A stretch of 53,349 bases of DNA. Source: Gemmobacter serpentinus (lineage in GTDB: Bacteria; Pseudomonadota; Alphaproteobacteria; Rhodobacterales; Rhodobacteraceae). The notes below the pieces were generated by a model. That model had not been told where the DNA came from. It ran no database searches and worked only from the letters and a program-made list of their open reading frames with translations. Location of the stretch: NCBI RefSeq assembly GCF_008973825.1, contig NZ_WCHR01000022.1, forward strand, positions 1-53,349, read 5' to 3'. This document shows, in pieces, positions 33,746-42,851 of this stretch; position 1 is the first letter of the stretch, and every line of letters starts with the position of its first letter. The position numbers and the translations under genes are program-made.

Positions 33746-35074
33746 ATGAATGTGCAGATCAGCCCCGATGCGATCACCCCGAATGTGACCGCCCCGCCCG
33801 CCCCGCGCAGCCTGGCGGCAACCGGCCTTTCCGTCGTGATGATGCGCGATATTCTGCTGAAGACCATGTTCCGCATGAATCTGGATCTGGTCAGCCAGAT
33901 CTCGCGCGTGGTCTGTCTGCCGGTCACCGCGGTGCAAGAGCTGGTGGATATGGCCCGGGCGCAACGTCTGCTGGAGGCCACCGGCACGCTCCACGCGACT
34001 TCGGGCAATGAAATGGGGTATCAGCTGACCGATACCGGCAAGACCCGCGCCCTGGATGCCTTGAAGCAATCCGAATATTACGGGGCCATGCCGGTGCCGC
34101 TGGCAGAATACAATGCCCAGACCAAGCGGCAATCCGTGCGCAACATGAAGCTGACGCGCCAGCAATTGCTGAAAGGCATGGGCCACCTGATCCTGCCCGA
34201 TGACCTGATCGGCAATCTGGGGCCGGCGGTCGGCTCGGGCCGGTCGATCCTGATGTATGGCCCGCCCGGCAATGGCAAATCCTCGATCTCGAACGGCATC
34301 CGCGATTCGCTGGGCGACAAGATCTATATCCCGCGCGCGGTGGAATATTCTGGCCAGGTCATCACGGTCTTCGATCCGATCGTTCACAGCGCCGCCGAAG
34401 AACTGGTCGATGATCCGGCCAGCCTGCGCCGCAATTCCAACCGCTATGACCAGCGTTACGTCTATTGTCAGCGCCCCTCAGTCATCACCGGCGGCGAATT
34501 GACGCTGGATATGCTGGACCTGAAGTACAATTCGGTCGCGCGCACCTATACCGCGCCGCTGCAGATGAAATCCAATGGCGGTATCTTCATCGTCGACGAC
34601 CTTGGCCGCCAGTCCGAGCCGCCGCAAAAGCTGGTCAACCGCTGGATCGTGCCACTGGAGGAAAGCCGCGACATCCTGCAGCTGCAATCGGGCGAGAAGT
34701 TTACCGTGCCCTTCGACACGCTGGTGATCTTTTCGACCAACTTCCACCCGAACGAGATTTTCGACGGCGCGGCGCTGCGGCGGATCTTCTTCAAGATCAA
34801 GATCGACGGTCCGAACCAGGAAAACTTCCTGAAGATCTTCGCCATGGTCGCCCGCAAGAAAAAGATGCCCATCGATCAGGCGGCGATCATCCATCTGCTG
34901 AAGAACAAATACCCGACAATCAACAACAATTACGCCAATTACCAGCCGGTCTTCCTGATCGACCAGATGCTGGCGATCTGCGAATTCGAAGGGATCGAGA
35001 ACCAGATGTCGCCCGAACTGATCGACCGGGCCTGGGCCAATATGTTCGTGAAAAGCGAGACGATTGCGAAGTAA
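33746..35074 (+). CDS. AAA-family ATPase next to the Tad locus
   Basis: A cytoplasmic ATPase of 442 residues. The N-terminal part (about 30-110) looks like a winged helix (FRMNLDLVSQISRVVCLPVTAV). The AAA core (about 140-380) has Walker A MYGPPGNGKSS, a Walker B FIVDDLGRQSE and sensor-type FSTNFHPN. Its C-terminal helical part ends LIDRAWANMF. MoxR-like or helicase-like chaperone proteins of this kind are often found at Tad loci in Rhodobacteraceae; the direct role is unknown. ATG 33746 follows AGGGACC. The intervening hairpin makes cotranscription with cpaA uncertain. Confidence 0.82.
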   Translation: MNVQISPDAITPNVTAPPAPRSLAATGLSVVMMRDILLKTMFRMNLDLVSQISRVVCLPVTAVQELVDMARAQRLLEATGTLHATSGNEMGYQLTDTGKTRALDALKQSEYYGAMPVPLAEYNAQTKRQSVRNMKLTRQQLLKGMGHLILPDDLIGNLGPAVGSGRSILMYGPPGNGKSSISNGIRDSLGDKIYIPRAVEYSGQVITVFDPIVHSAAEELVDDPASLRRNSNRYDQRYVYCQRPSVITGGELTLDMLDLKYNSVARTYTAPLQMKSNGGIFIVDDLGRQSEPPQKLVNRWIVPLEESRDILQLQSGEKFTVPFDTLVIFSTNFHPNEIFDGAALRRIFFKIKIDGPNQENFLKIFAMVARKKKMPIDQAAIIHLLKNKYPTINNNYANYQPVFLIDQMLAICEFEGIENQMSPELIDRAWANMFVKSETIAK

Positions 35075-35208
35075 GACCGGGCGCGAGGCAAGTTTTGCGC
35101 AAGGCAAGGCCCGGCGCGAATTTTGCCGCACAGGACCACGGGTTTTCGTCGAAAACCCGGTTTTGCCCTTTCCGGCCCCGATCCTTCGCCGAAGGATCAA
35201 TGCCCTTC

Positions 35209-35625
35209 TCAGGCCGCGGCGGTCTGGCGGATGCGTTCCACCATGGCCCGCAGCCCGTTGGAGCGCTGCGCCGACAGGTGATCGTCGAGCCCCAGCCGCG
35301 CCAGTTCGGCCGCGGCATTGACTGCCAGCACATCCGCCTTGCTCAGCCCCGCATAGAGCGCGTGCAGGATCGCGATCAAGCCGCGCACGATCATCGCATC
35401 CGAGGTGCCCTGAAAATCGAACCGCGCTTGCGCCCCCTGCCCCTCGATCAGCGGACGCAGCCAGACCTGGCTTGCGCAGCCATCAACCTTGAAGGCCGGC
35501 ACCTGAAACGCCGCATCCAGATCGGGAAAGGCTTTGCCCAGTTCGATCACATGCCGATAGCGGTCTTCCCAATCATCCAGAAACTCGAATATCTCGACAA
35601 TATCCTCAAAGGCGGCGGTGGCCAT
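35209..35625 (-). CDS. sufE: Cysteine desulfuration protein SufE
   Basis: SufE accepts persulfide from the SufS cysteine desulfurase for iron-sulfur cluster assembly. The 138-residue product has the FEFLDDWEDRYRHVIELGK N-terminal helix, the acceptor Cys in VDGCASQVWL at about residue 50, and the SDAMIVRGLIAILHALYAG helix. Length and architecture are normal. It is alone, away from a suf operon. Confidence 0.93.
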   Translation of the reverse strand: MATAAFEDIVEIFEFLDDWEDRYRHVIELGKAFPDLDAAFQVPAFKVDGCASQVWLRPLIEGQGAQARFDFQGTSDAMIVRGLIAILHALYAGLSKADVLAVNAAAELARLGLDDHLSAQRSNGLRAMVERIRQTAAA

Positions 35626-35788
35626 GGCGCGCTCTCCTGCTTCGGGTGAAGAGCTAGCCTTTGAGGGCCAAAACGTCCAGAGGGGCGCTTTTCAAACGGC
35701 CCGGCATCGGTTAGCCAAGGGATGGAACGCCAAGGCCGGTGCAGATTGCAGCCCCGGGGCTGAAAGGTCTGGCGCGAAAGGATCTGGA

Positions 35789-36250
35789 ATGACAAAGCCG
35801 CTGCTTGCCGCGCTGACACTCGTGCTGTTCACCTCCGCTTGCGGCGGGTTTTCGCAATCGCGCCTGAATCCGGTCAACTGGTTCGGCCGTGCCGAACCGG
35901 CCGCTGCCGCGCCCGTGATACCGGCAAGACCTGCAGATCCGCGCGCGCTTGCCGGCCAAATCACCGATCTGAAGATGGAGCCGATGCCGGGTGGTGCCAT
36001 CCTGCGCGCCACTGCCGTCATGCCGACGCAAGGCTGGTGGGAGGCCGAACTGGTCGCCGTCGACAAGGAGCCCGTCGATGGCAAGATGGTCTATGAATTC
36101 CGCACTTATCCGCCGATCAATCAGGCCGGGGTGTCCACCCCGCATTCGCGCAGCATCACCGCAGCGGTGTTCCTGTCGGATATCAAGCTGTCGCGGATCA
36201 ATTCGGTCACCGTGCAGGGTGCAACCAATGGCATGACCACCCGTCGCTGA
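35789..36250 (+). CDS. Lipoprotein of unknown function
   Basis: A 153-residue exported protein with a lipobox TSAC (Cys18) and a signal peptide starting MTKPLLAALTLVLF. The rest is a beta-rich domain with GWWEAELVAVDKEPVDGKM and a strand segment ending SVTVQGATNGMTTRR. I do not recognise the family; similar proteins are found across Rhodobacteraceae. ATG 35789 has AAAGGA upstream. The gene is divergent from sufE and converges with rnd. Confidence 0.75.
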   Translation: MTKPLLAALTLVLFTSACGGFSQSRLNPVNWFGRAEPAAAAPVIPARPADPRALAGQITDLKMEPMPGGAILRATAVMPTQGWWEAELVAVDKEPVDGKMVYEFRTYPPINQAGVSTPHSRSITAAVFLSDIKLSRINSVTVQGATNGMTTRR

Positions 36251-36280
36251 TTGGGCCGCCGCGACGCGGGCGGGCGCGCC

Positions 36281-36302
36281 CCGCGCCGGAGATCCGGCGC
36301 GG
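36281..36302. terminator. Hairpin between convergent lipoprotein gene and rnd
   Basis: CCGCGCCGGA and TCCGGCGCGG form a perfect 10-bp stem with a GA loop centre. There is no T run on either reading direction, so it is more a bidirectional structural block than a classical terminator. Confidence 0.6.
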
Positions 36303-36309
36303 AAAAGCC

Positions 36310-37467
36310 CTAGAGCGTGACCACTTGCACCATGCTGCCCTTGGCCGTCAGGGCGATCTCGCCCTTGCACAGCCGCAGCGCATCATCGCCAAAAGCCTCT
36401 TTGCGCCACCCCTTCAGGCTGGGCAGGTCGCGCTCACCCGCCGCAATCGCATCCAGCTCCGAGGCCGAGGCGATCAGTTTTGCCGCCACCCCGAGGCTTT
36501 CGGATTTCGCCTTGAGCAGCACCCGCAACAGATCCGCCAGGGCCGGATTGACCTGCAATTGCTCGCGCGAGAGGTCGGGCTTGGGCATGTCTTCGGGCTT
36601 CATCTCCAGCCCGGCCTTCACGGCGGCCAGAATGCCATCGGCGATGTCACCCCGCCGCCCCTCACGCAACAACAGGCGCGACCGCCCCAGTTCCTCGTGA
36701 TTGGTCGGGCGGGTCGAGGCGATCTCCAGCAGCGCGTCGTCCTTCATCACGCGCGACCGCGGCACGTTGTGCCCTTGGGCATATTCCTCGCGGAACTGTG
36801 CCAGGGCCTTCACAAGCGCAAGGAACCGCCCCGAAGTGGTGCGGGTCTTCACCCGCGTCCAGGCCTCGACCGGACGCACGGTATAGGTTTCCGGATCGGT
36901 CAGCAGGGTCAATTCTTCGGCCACCCATGCCTCGCGCCTGGATTTGGCGATCTGCTTGGCAAGGCTTTCATAGACCACACGCAGATGCGTCACATCGGCC
37001 AGCGCATACTCCTTCTGCGCATCCGACAGCGGACGGCGCGACCAGTCGGTGAAGCGCGAGGTCTTGTCGAGACTTTCGCGGGCGATTTTCTTCACCAGCG
37101 TCTCATAGCCGACCTGCTCGCCATAGCCGCAGACCATGGCGGCCACCTGGGTGTCAAACAGCGGTTCGGGGAAGACGCCCCCCTCGACAAAGAAGATCTC
37201 CAGATCCTGCCGTGCGGCGTGGAACACCTTGACGGTGCCCGGATGGCGGAACAGGTCATAGAGCGGTTCCATGCTCATGCCCTCGCCCTCGATCGGGTCG
37301 ACCAGCACCGCTTCGCCGGTCTTGCCGGGCAGGGCCATCTGGATCAGGCAGAGCTTGGACCAATAGGTGCGTTCGCGCAGGAACTCGGTGTCGATGGTGA
37401 CATAGGGTTGCTGCTTGGCGGCCTCGCAATAGGCGACGAGGTCTTCGGTCGTGGTGATGGTGCGCAT
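36310..37467 (-). CDS. rnd: Ribonuclease D
   Basis: A 3'-to-5' exoribonuclease for tRNA and structured RNA processing, 385 residues. The DEDDy exonuclease domain covers about 1-175: TIDTEFLRE (Asp and Glu of motif I), VFHAARQDLEIF (motif II) and LSDAQKEYALADVTHL (motif III Tyr and Asp). The HRDC domain is about 210-290. ATG 37467 starts the conserved N-terminus; the longer frame extends 76 non-conserved residues upstream. Confidence 0.94.
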   Translation of the reverse strand: MRTITTTEDLVAYCEAAKQQPYVTIDTEFLRERTYWSKLCLIQMALPGKTGEAVLVDPIEGEGMSMEPLYDLFRHPGTVKVFHAARQDLEIFFVEGGVFPEPLFDTQVAAMVCGYGEQVGYETLVKKIARESLDKTSRFTDWSRRPLSDAQKEYALADVTHLRVVYESLAKQIAKSRREAWVAEELTLLTDPETYTVRPVEAWTRVKTRTTSGRFLALVKALAQFREEYAQGHNVPRSRVMKDDALLEIASTRPTNHEELGRSRLLLREGRRGDIADGILAAVKAGLEMKPEDMPKPDLSREQLQVNPALADLLRVLLKAKSESLGVAAKLIASASELDAIAAGERDLPSLKGWRKEAFGDDALRLCKGEIALTAKGSMVQVVTL

Positions 37468-37801
37468 CGGTCCCCTGCTGCTGCGCGGGGATCTCCCGCA
37501 TTCGACCGGCATGGCGACCCACGGATCTGACCGGAATCCGCTAGCTGTAAGGCGCTCACGTTGAATTGAAAAGAGGGGCGCGCGCCTGCGCCTGCCGTTC
37601 CGGGCAGGCCTGCAACAGCCCCATGCCGGGCAAATGCCCCGTGCCTGCGGGTCATTCGCCCGAAAACCCATCCGCGCCACCCCGCCCTGGGCCATGGATT
37701 GCGGGCTTAACCGGGGCTTTCCATCGCCGGAAATGCGATTATGGTGCGCCCATCATGACAGCCCCGCCCAGGCCCCCTCCCCTCATCATGCAGGCCCCGC
37801 C
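37468..37801. other. Divergent intergenic region of rnd and the DUF454 gene
   Basis: 334 bases, GC-rich, no credible gene. I saw no clear promoter box, terminator or repeat in it. It should hold promoters for both flanking genes. Confidence 0.4.
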
Positions 37802-38167
37802 ATGAAGCTGGTCTGGCTGATCCTGGGCTGCCTTGCAGTCGCGGTCGGGGTGATCGGGGTCTTCCTGCCCCTGCTGCCCACCACACCCTTCATGATCCTC
37901 GCCGCCGCCTGTTTCGCCAAATCCTCAGACCGGCTGCATGGCTGGCTGATGGGTCACCGCGTCTTCGGCCCGATGATCCGCGACTGGCGCGCGCATCGCG
38001 CGATCCCCCGGCGCGGCAAGCGCGCGGCCCTGATCGCGATGGGGCTGGCCTTTTTGCTGAGCGTGGCGCTTGGCGTGGCATGGTGGGCGTTGCTGCTCCA
38101 GGCGCTGGTGCTCGTCACCATGGGCAGCTGGATCTGGACGCGGGCAGAGCCACCTTCGGATAACTGA
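37802..38167 (+). CDS. YbaN/DUF454-family membrane protein
   Basis: A small inner-membrane protein of 121 residues with helices at about 3-34, 75-95 and 97-115. The family core is visible: GVIGVFLPLLPTTPFMILAA followed by CFAKSSDRLHGWLMGHRVFG, the signature of DUF454 (YbaN). The function is unknown. It has no obvious partner and converges with purN. Confidence 0.85.
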   Translation: MKLVWLILGCLAVAVGVIGVFLPLLPTTPFMILAAACFAKSSDRLHGWLMGHRVFGPMIRDWRAHRAIPRRGKRAALIAMGLAFLLSVALGVAWWALLLQALVLVTMGSWIWTRAEPPSDN

Positions 38168-38257
38168 CCTCAGGAAGCCCGGCCTGCGGGCCAGTCCAGA
38201 CGACAACAGCCCGGAAAACGATCCAGCAAAGCGCAAGCCCGCCCGGCCCTCACCTGT

Positions 38258-38299
38258 TCAAAAATATCCTCGGGGGGTGCGGGGGGCAGACAGCCCCCC
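38258..38299 (-). repeat. Dispersed repeat copy (core GGATATTT) with hairpin
   Basis: Read on the minus strand it gives GCACCCCCCGAGGATATTTTTGA. It includes the hairpin GGGGGGC / GCCCCCC at 38281-38299 with loop AGACA. The same core occurs at 43819, 43884 and 53206. It lies in the convergent gap between the DUF454 gene and purN and may serve as their shared transcription stop. Confidence 0.7.
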
Positions 38300-38311
38300 G
38301 GCCGACCGCAG

Positions 38312-38899
38312 TCACCAGAACAGCGGTTTCCGGTCCCCTGCCGCATAACGGCGCAACACCGCAGGGTAAAGGCGATGCTCCTGCACCAGGACCCGCCCCG
38401 CCAGCGTGTCTGACAGATCACCGGGCAAAACCGGCACGCGGGCTTGCCCCAGGATCGGGCCATCATCCAGCACCGCCGTCACCTCATGCACGGTGCAACC
38501 GGCCTCGGAATCCCCGGCATCGATCGCGCGCTGATGGGTGTGAAGGCCCGGATATTTCGGCAAAAGCGAGGGGTGGATGTTCAGCATCCGCCCTTCGAAC
38601 CGGGCGACAAAACCGGGCGTCAACACCCGCATGAAACCCGCTAGGCACAGGATATCGGGCTCCGCCGCCTCGATATGCTTCAACAGCTCCGCCTCGAAGG
38701 CTGCGCGATCCTTGCCAAAGGCCCGGTGATCGACAGCCGCTGTGTCGATGCCATCGGCGGCAGCCTTGGCCAGTCCCCCGGCCTGCGGATCGTTGGAGGC
38801 CACAAGAACCGGGCGCGCCGGGTGATCGCCGGTCATCGACCGGACAAGCGCCACCATATTGGAGCCACCCCCGGAAATCAGGATGGCGACGCGTTTCAC
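38312..38899 (-). CDS. purN: Phosphoribosylglycinamide formyltransferase
   Basis: Transfers a formyl group from 10-formyl-THF to GAR in purine synthesis. The 195-residue product has the N-terminal ISGGGSNM loop, the [10 protein letters not shown] segment, the catalytic Asn-His in [21 protein letters not shown] and the Asp in [13 protein letters not shown]. Length is as usual. It overlaps the end of purM by four bases, so the pair is translated as an operon, purM first. Confidence 0.95.
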   Translation of the reverse strand: MKRVAILISGGGSNMVALVRSMTGDHPARPVLVASNDPQAGGLAKAAADGIDTAAVDHRAFGKDRAAFEAELLKHIEAAEPDILCLAGFMRVLTPGFVARFEGRMLNIHPSLLPKYPGLHTHQRAIDAGDSEAGCTVHEVTAVLDDGPILGQARVPVLPGDLSDTLAGRVLVQEHRLYPAVLRRYAAGDRKPLFW

Positions 38900-39942
38900 A
38901 GCAGCCGGCCCTTATAGACCACGCCCTCGCCCGCGATCACGCGGCCCAGTTGCACCACGGTCTCGCCCTCGGCCTCCAGCAGCGCCGACACTTCTGCCGC
39001 GCGGTCTGCACGCACCACCAGCATCATGCCGATGCCGCAATTGAAGGTCTTCAGCAGCTCCGGCTCCGACATGCCAGCGGTTTCCGCCAGCCAGCGGAAG
39101 ACCGGCGGCAGCGCCCAGGACGACAGGTCGATCTCGCAGGCCAGCCCTTCGGGCAGCACACGCGGCGGGTTTTCGGTCAGACCGCCCCCCGTAATATGGG
39201 CCAGCGCATGAACACCGCCCGCCCGCACCGCGTTCAGCGCCTGTTTCACATAAAGCCGGGTCGGTGCCAGCAGGGCATGGCCCAAAGTGCCGTCAGCAAA
39301 GGGCGCATCGGCATCCCAGCCAAGGCCCGACAGCTCCACCACCTTGCGCACGAAGCTGTAGCCGTTGGAATGCACCCCATTGGAGGCAAGACCCAGCAGC
39401 ACGTCGCCCTCGGTCACGCCCTTGGGCAGATCCTCGCCGCGCTCCATCGCGCCGACCGCAAAGCCCGCCAGATCGAAATCACCCTTGTGATACATGCCCG
39501 GCATCTCGGCGGTCTCGCCGCCGATCAGAGCGCAGCCCGACTGCACGCAACCTTCGGCAATGCCGTTGATGATGCGGGTCGCCTGATCCAGCTCCAGCTT
39601 GCCGGTCGCGAAATAATCCAGGAAAAACAGCGGCTCCGCGCCCTGACACACCAGATCGTTCACGCACATCGCCACAAGGTCGATACCGATCGTGTCGACA
39701 TTGCCGGTGTCGATGGCGATGCGCAGCTTTGTGCCCACCCCGTCGGTCGCGCCGACAAGGATCGGGTCCTTGTAGCCTGCAGCCTTCAGATCGAACAACG
39801 CACCAAAGCCGCCAAGGCCCGACATAGTACCGGCGCGGTTGGTGCGCTTGGCCGCCGGCTTGATCCGCTCCACCAGCGCATTACCTGCATCGATATCCAC
39901 CCCGGCATCGGCATAGGTCAGTCCGTTTTTCGGCGTGGTCAT
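38896..39942 (-). CDS. purM: Phosphoribosylformylglycinamidine cyclo-ligase
   Basis: AIR synthetase of the purine pathway, 348 residues. Visible hallmarks are [13 protein letters not shown] at the start, [13 protein letters not shown] near residue 65, [19 protein letters not shown] near 95 and [17 protein letters not shown] near 250. The start at 39942 is the natural N-terminus of the family. It is the first gene of the purM-purN unit and is divergent from the tRNA at 40067. Confidence 0.96.
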   Translation of the reverse strand: MTTPKNGLTYADAGVDIDAGNALVERIKPAAKRTNRAGTMSGLGGFGALFDLKAAGYKDPILVGATDGVGTKLRIAIDTGNVDTIGIDLVAMCVNDLVCQGAEPLFFLDYFATGKLELDQATRIINGIAEGCVQSGCALIGGETAEMPGMYHKGDFDLAGFAVGAMERGEDLPKGVTEGDVLLGLASNGVHSNGYSFVRKVVELSGLGWDADAPFADGTLGHALLAPTRLYVKQALNAVRAGGVHALAHITGGGLTENPPRVLPEGLACEIDLSSWALPPVFRWLAETAGMSEPELLKTFNCGIGMMLVVRADRAAEVSALLEAEGETVVQLGRVIAGEGVVYKGRLL

Positions 39943-40066
39943 CTGGGCGCTCCAGGCTATGTGGCGGATATGGGTTGCGGATGTGGCGCCCGCATAGACG
40001 ATAAACGCCGCACAGGCAACGCCTGCGCTTGACCCGCGCGCGACGATTGCCTAGGCAGAGCGCGGC

Positions 40067-40142
40067 GGGGCTGTAGCTCAATGGTTAGAGCCGGGCGCTC
40101 ATAACGCCTTGGTTGGGGGTTCGAGTCCCTCCGGCCCTACCA
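40067..40142 (+). tRNA. tRNA with CAU anticodon (Ile2 or elongator Met), CCA encoded
   Basis: 76 bases with complete cloverleaf: acceptor GGGGCTG / CGGCCCT (G-U at the first pair and a U-G at the sixth), D arm GCTC/GAGC, anticodon stem GGGCG/CGCCT with loop CTCATAA, T arm GGGGG/CCCTC, and encoded CCA. The anticodon loop and TTGGT variable region resemble tRNA-Ile2, whose CAU is modified to lysidine, more than initiator tRNA, which would have three G-C pairs at the anticodon stem base. Confidence 0.9.
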
Positions 40143-40272
40143 AATTCCGGGATTTGCAGGCGCGGCATAGACCGACGCGAGACACAGCTTGCCTGCGCGC
40201 CTGCCCCGCAGGCGTTGAAGACCTGATCGACGCGCTGCGCCGGCATGAGACGGATCCGTCGAGAAGCGCCCA

Positions 40273-40683
40273 TTAGCGGACTGTGCCGCGGCGATCCTCT
40301 CGGACAAATTCGATCAAGTCCCAGCGGTTCCCCCAAGGGTCCACCCATACAGCAACACGCCCGTATGGTTCATCGCGTGGCTTGGTCTCGAAGTGAATTC
40401 CGATGCTTTGCATATGTGAAAAATCTGCATCGAAGTCAGTCGTTTCGAGGAACAGCCAGACCCGACCTCCCCCTTGCTCTCCAATCGCTTCGACTTGCCG
40501 TGCACCGACCGCACGAGCTAGCAAAATTTCAGTCTCTCCCCCGCGAGGTGCAATTCTTACCCAACGCTTGCCATTCCCCAGATCGGTATCCTCGCGGCAT
40601 TCGAAACCGATCTGAAGAAAGAACTCGAGCGCCTCGTCATAGTCTGGGACAAGGATTGCAAAGAATGCGAGACGGTTGGGCAT
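40273..40683 (-). CDS. VOC/glyoxalase-superfamily protein
   Basis: A 136-residue protein of the glyoxalase/bleomycin-resistance (VOC) fold with paired beta-alpha-beta-beta-beta units: MPNRLAFFAILVPDYDEALEFF at the start and WVDPWGNRWDLIEF at the end, where the Asp-Pro-x-Gly-x-x-x-x-Glu pattern carries a metal ligand. The substrate is unknown. Base composition and codons are less GC-rich than the neighbours, suggesting recent acquisition. ATG 40683 was chosen because the VOC domain begins there. Confidence 0.82.
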   Translation of the reverse strand: MPNRLAFFAILVPDYDEALEFFLQIGFECREDTDLGNGKRWVRIAPRGGETEILLARAVGARQVEAIGEQGGGRVWLFLETTDFDADFSHMQSIGIHFETKPRDEPYGRVAVWVDPWGNRWDLIEFVREDRRGTVR

Positions 40684-40984
40684 GATGGTCTGTCTGTATG
40701 TATGGGCTGAGGTCAATCTATCACAGGAATGGGGAGCGACAACGACCGCTCCATCCTGCTTAAAGACCACTCGGAGAATTGCATCTGCAGGCCGATGCCT
40801 TCATGCGCGGCGCTATGGTTCGGGCCGCAAGACGTCCAGTCATACAAGCGTGCTGTCCAATGAAAATGGGCTCCGCAATCCGAACCATCCGCCCTTCCTG
40901 CATCCTCATGCCGTCATGCCAGTTCGCCCCGAGACCTCTGCCCTGATGCACTCGGAAACCGGAACCGCCCCACGGCTTTTGCAG
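40684..40984. other. Gene-free, lower-GC gap
   Basis: About 300 bases next to the VOC gene with a plus-strand frame (40676-41203) that I reject because it overlaps the secreted protein gene antisense and shows no domain. Nothing else recognisable; it may contain the promoter of the VOC gene. Confidence 0.35.
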
Positions 40985-42022
40985 TCAGTCTTGCGGGAAG
41001 CCCGAGAAATCATGTCCGATGATGGTGTTGGAAAGGGCTTCGGCGGCCCCAGGCTCGGCCGAGCAATCCCCCAATGCCGTGACCCGCATCACCACCTTCT
41101 CGTCAAGGACGAAGCGGTAAGCGCTGCCATCGACCGCCTCCTGGCCGCGCAAACGCGCCGTCACCCTGTCGCGCTTGGTGAAACGGGTGAAGCCTTCCCT
41201 TAAGCGCAACCTTGCAAATTCCGCCCCCGTCTCATGAAGCGCCTCAGGTGCAGCCGACAGGCTCAGGTTGATCGAACAGTCGCCGCGCGATAGGCGCAGG
41301 CTTGCAAACGCTCCCCACATCAGGCGCAACAGCACGGGCAGGTCGAGGACGCCTGCCTGTTCCATCATGTTCATCTGTTCGACAGTATTCGCGCTGACCG
41401 TCCAGCCCTCGGGGCGCGGCAACAGGCGATCAAGCTCAAGGCTGCGCTCATGCAAAACGGCAAAGGTCTCGGTCAGCCGTTTCTCGCTTTCAGGACCAAG
41501 TTGTTCGATCTTGGTGACATCGCGCGACGTCAGCGCAGTGCGAAACCGATCCAGCGCTGCATTCACCGTGCTGCTGTGTGTTCCCGCCCCAAGCAATGAT
41601 GCATCGGTATAGACTTGATTGTCCAAGCAAGCCTTGAACCCCGCAGCCCCGGCTTCCACCAGCCAGCCGCCCTCCTGCAAATAGGACCGCCCAGGCCGGC
41701 TCTTGCCCGGTGCCGGGGCTGCGGCACTCCGCCGGATCTGGGTGCAGTTACTTGCCGCAAAGTCCGGATCGAATGCGATCATCAGAATAAGGCTGACCTC
41801 GCCCCACTGACATTCCCTGACGGCCATAGGCGCATAGGGGGCAACGGCGTCGAGCATCGGAGATGACGGTGGCTCCGTGCAATGCCAATCCGGCAGGTCT
41901 GGCACCAGCCCGGCCAGTGCCGCCAACATCTGCGGATCGGCTTCGACAAGGGAACGCGCCTGAGCACCCGCCTGCACCACATGGGGCAAAAGTAAAAACA
42001 GCAGAACCCAAATCGGTCGCAT
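40985..42022 (-). CDS. Secreted protein of unknown function
   Basis: A 345-residue protein with a clear signal peptide (residues 1-18, MRPIWVLLFLLLPHVVQA). I recognise no domain. It has five to six cysteines (in DWHCTEP, ECQWGE, NCTQIRR, KACLDN, DCSINL, GDCSAEP), which may form disulfides. The last third is beta-rich. The composition is somewhat different from the neighbouring housekeeping genes. No partner genes are near, so no function is offered. Confidence 0.72.
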   Translation of the reverse strand: MRPIWVLLFLLLPHVVQAGAQARSLVEADPQMLAALAGLVPDLPDWHCTEPPSSPMLDAVAPYAPMAVRECQWGEVSLILMIAFDPDFAASNCTQIRRSAAAPAPGKSRPGRSYLQEGGWLVEAGAAGFKACLDNQVYTDASLLGAGTHSSTVNAALDRFRTALTSRDVTKIEQLGPESEKRLTETFAVLHERSLELDRLLPRPEGWTVSANTVEQMNMMEQAGVLDLPVLLRLMWGAFASLRLSRGDCSINLSLSAAPEALHETGAEFARLRLREGFTRFTKRDRVTARLRGQEAVDGSAYRFVLDEKVVMRVTALGDCSAEPGAAEALSNTIIGHDFSGFPQD

Positions 42023-42254
42023 TGCGGCACCTCAAGCAAATCTCCCTACCCCCACCCTTTCCCGGCGCTGTGGTCAAATTTTGGCGTGAATATGGTCCCG
42101 GCAGATGGAATTGCTGCCCACTGGCCTGCTCAGCCACCCCCTTGAAGCTGCCGCCAAACAGAAATCCAATGCAAAACAGTCAAGATTTATCTTGCCGTGC
42201 ATTCGACCCCTCGCTATCACCTTCAGCGATCAAAGCGGCCAGCCGAGGGGCATC

Positions 42255-42830
42255 ATGAGCAAGACCAATCTGGAGATCCTGCGGGAAGAAACGTCCGAGA
42301 CCCATAACCGTCTCGACAAGGCCATCATGGCGCGCAATCCCTTTGCCGATACCACCCGCTATGGCGGCTTTGTGCAGATGCAGCACCTGCTGCATGAGGC
42401 GATGCGCCCGCTTTACAGCCGTGCCGATCTGGCCGCGATCATCCCCGACCTGGAGACGCTGGGGCGCAGCGATGCGACCACCGCCGACCTCGAGGATCTG
42501 TCGCTGCCCACCCCGGTGGCCGAGCTTTCGGCCCCTGATTTCGGGGCCATGCCGCTGCCCAAGGCACTGGGCGCGCTTTATGTCATCGAAGGCTCCAATC
42601 TGGGCGCGGCCTTCCTGCTGAAAGCCGCCAAAGCACTTGGCCTGTCGGAAACCCATGGCGCGCGCCATCTGGCCGGGGCCCCGGAAGGGCGCGCCCGCCA
42701 TTGGGCGACCTTCACGACCGCGCTGAACACGCTGGATCTGGATGAGTCAGGGCGCGCCGATCTGGCAGAAGGCGCGCGCACCGCCTTTGATTATACCCAC
42801 AAGCTGGCCATGCATCACATCGCGGCCTGA
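42255..42830 (+). CDS. Biliverdin-producing heme oxygenase
   Basis: Opens heme to biliverdin, CO and iron. The 191-residue product is all-helical. The proximal heme-ligand His is residue 17 in EETSETHNRLDKA. The distal helix is at about 110-120 (ALYVIEGSNLGAAFLLK), where the flexible Gly-x-x-x-Gly kink sits. This resembles the HemO/BphO class. ATG 42255 has GAGGGG in front and trims an unlikely 50-residue extension. A bacteriophytochrome is not adjacent, so its role may be iron recovery. Confidence 0.88.
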   Translation: MSKTNLEILREETSETHNRLDKAIMARNPFADTTRYGGFVQMQHLLHEAMRPLYSRADLAAIIPDLETLGRSDATTADLEDLSLPTPVAELSAPDFGAMPLPKALGALYVIEGSNLGAAFLLKAAKALGLSETHGARHLAGAPEGRARHWATFTTALNTLDLDESGRADLAEGARTAFDYTHKLAMHHIAA

Positions 42831-42851
42831 TCTGGGCTGCACAGAGATCAG

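Noticed and set aside
40067-41000. Genomic island integrated at the CAU tRNA
   Set aside because: No integrase and no second copy of the tRNA 3' end within the window; only a composition difference.
40676-41203. Plus-strand frame of 175 codons in the gap and over the secreted protein gene
   Set aside because: No domain, no ribosome-binding site, overlaps the 3' end of a signal-peptide-bearing gene on the other strand.
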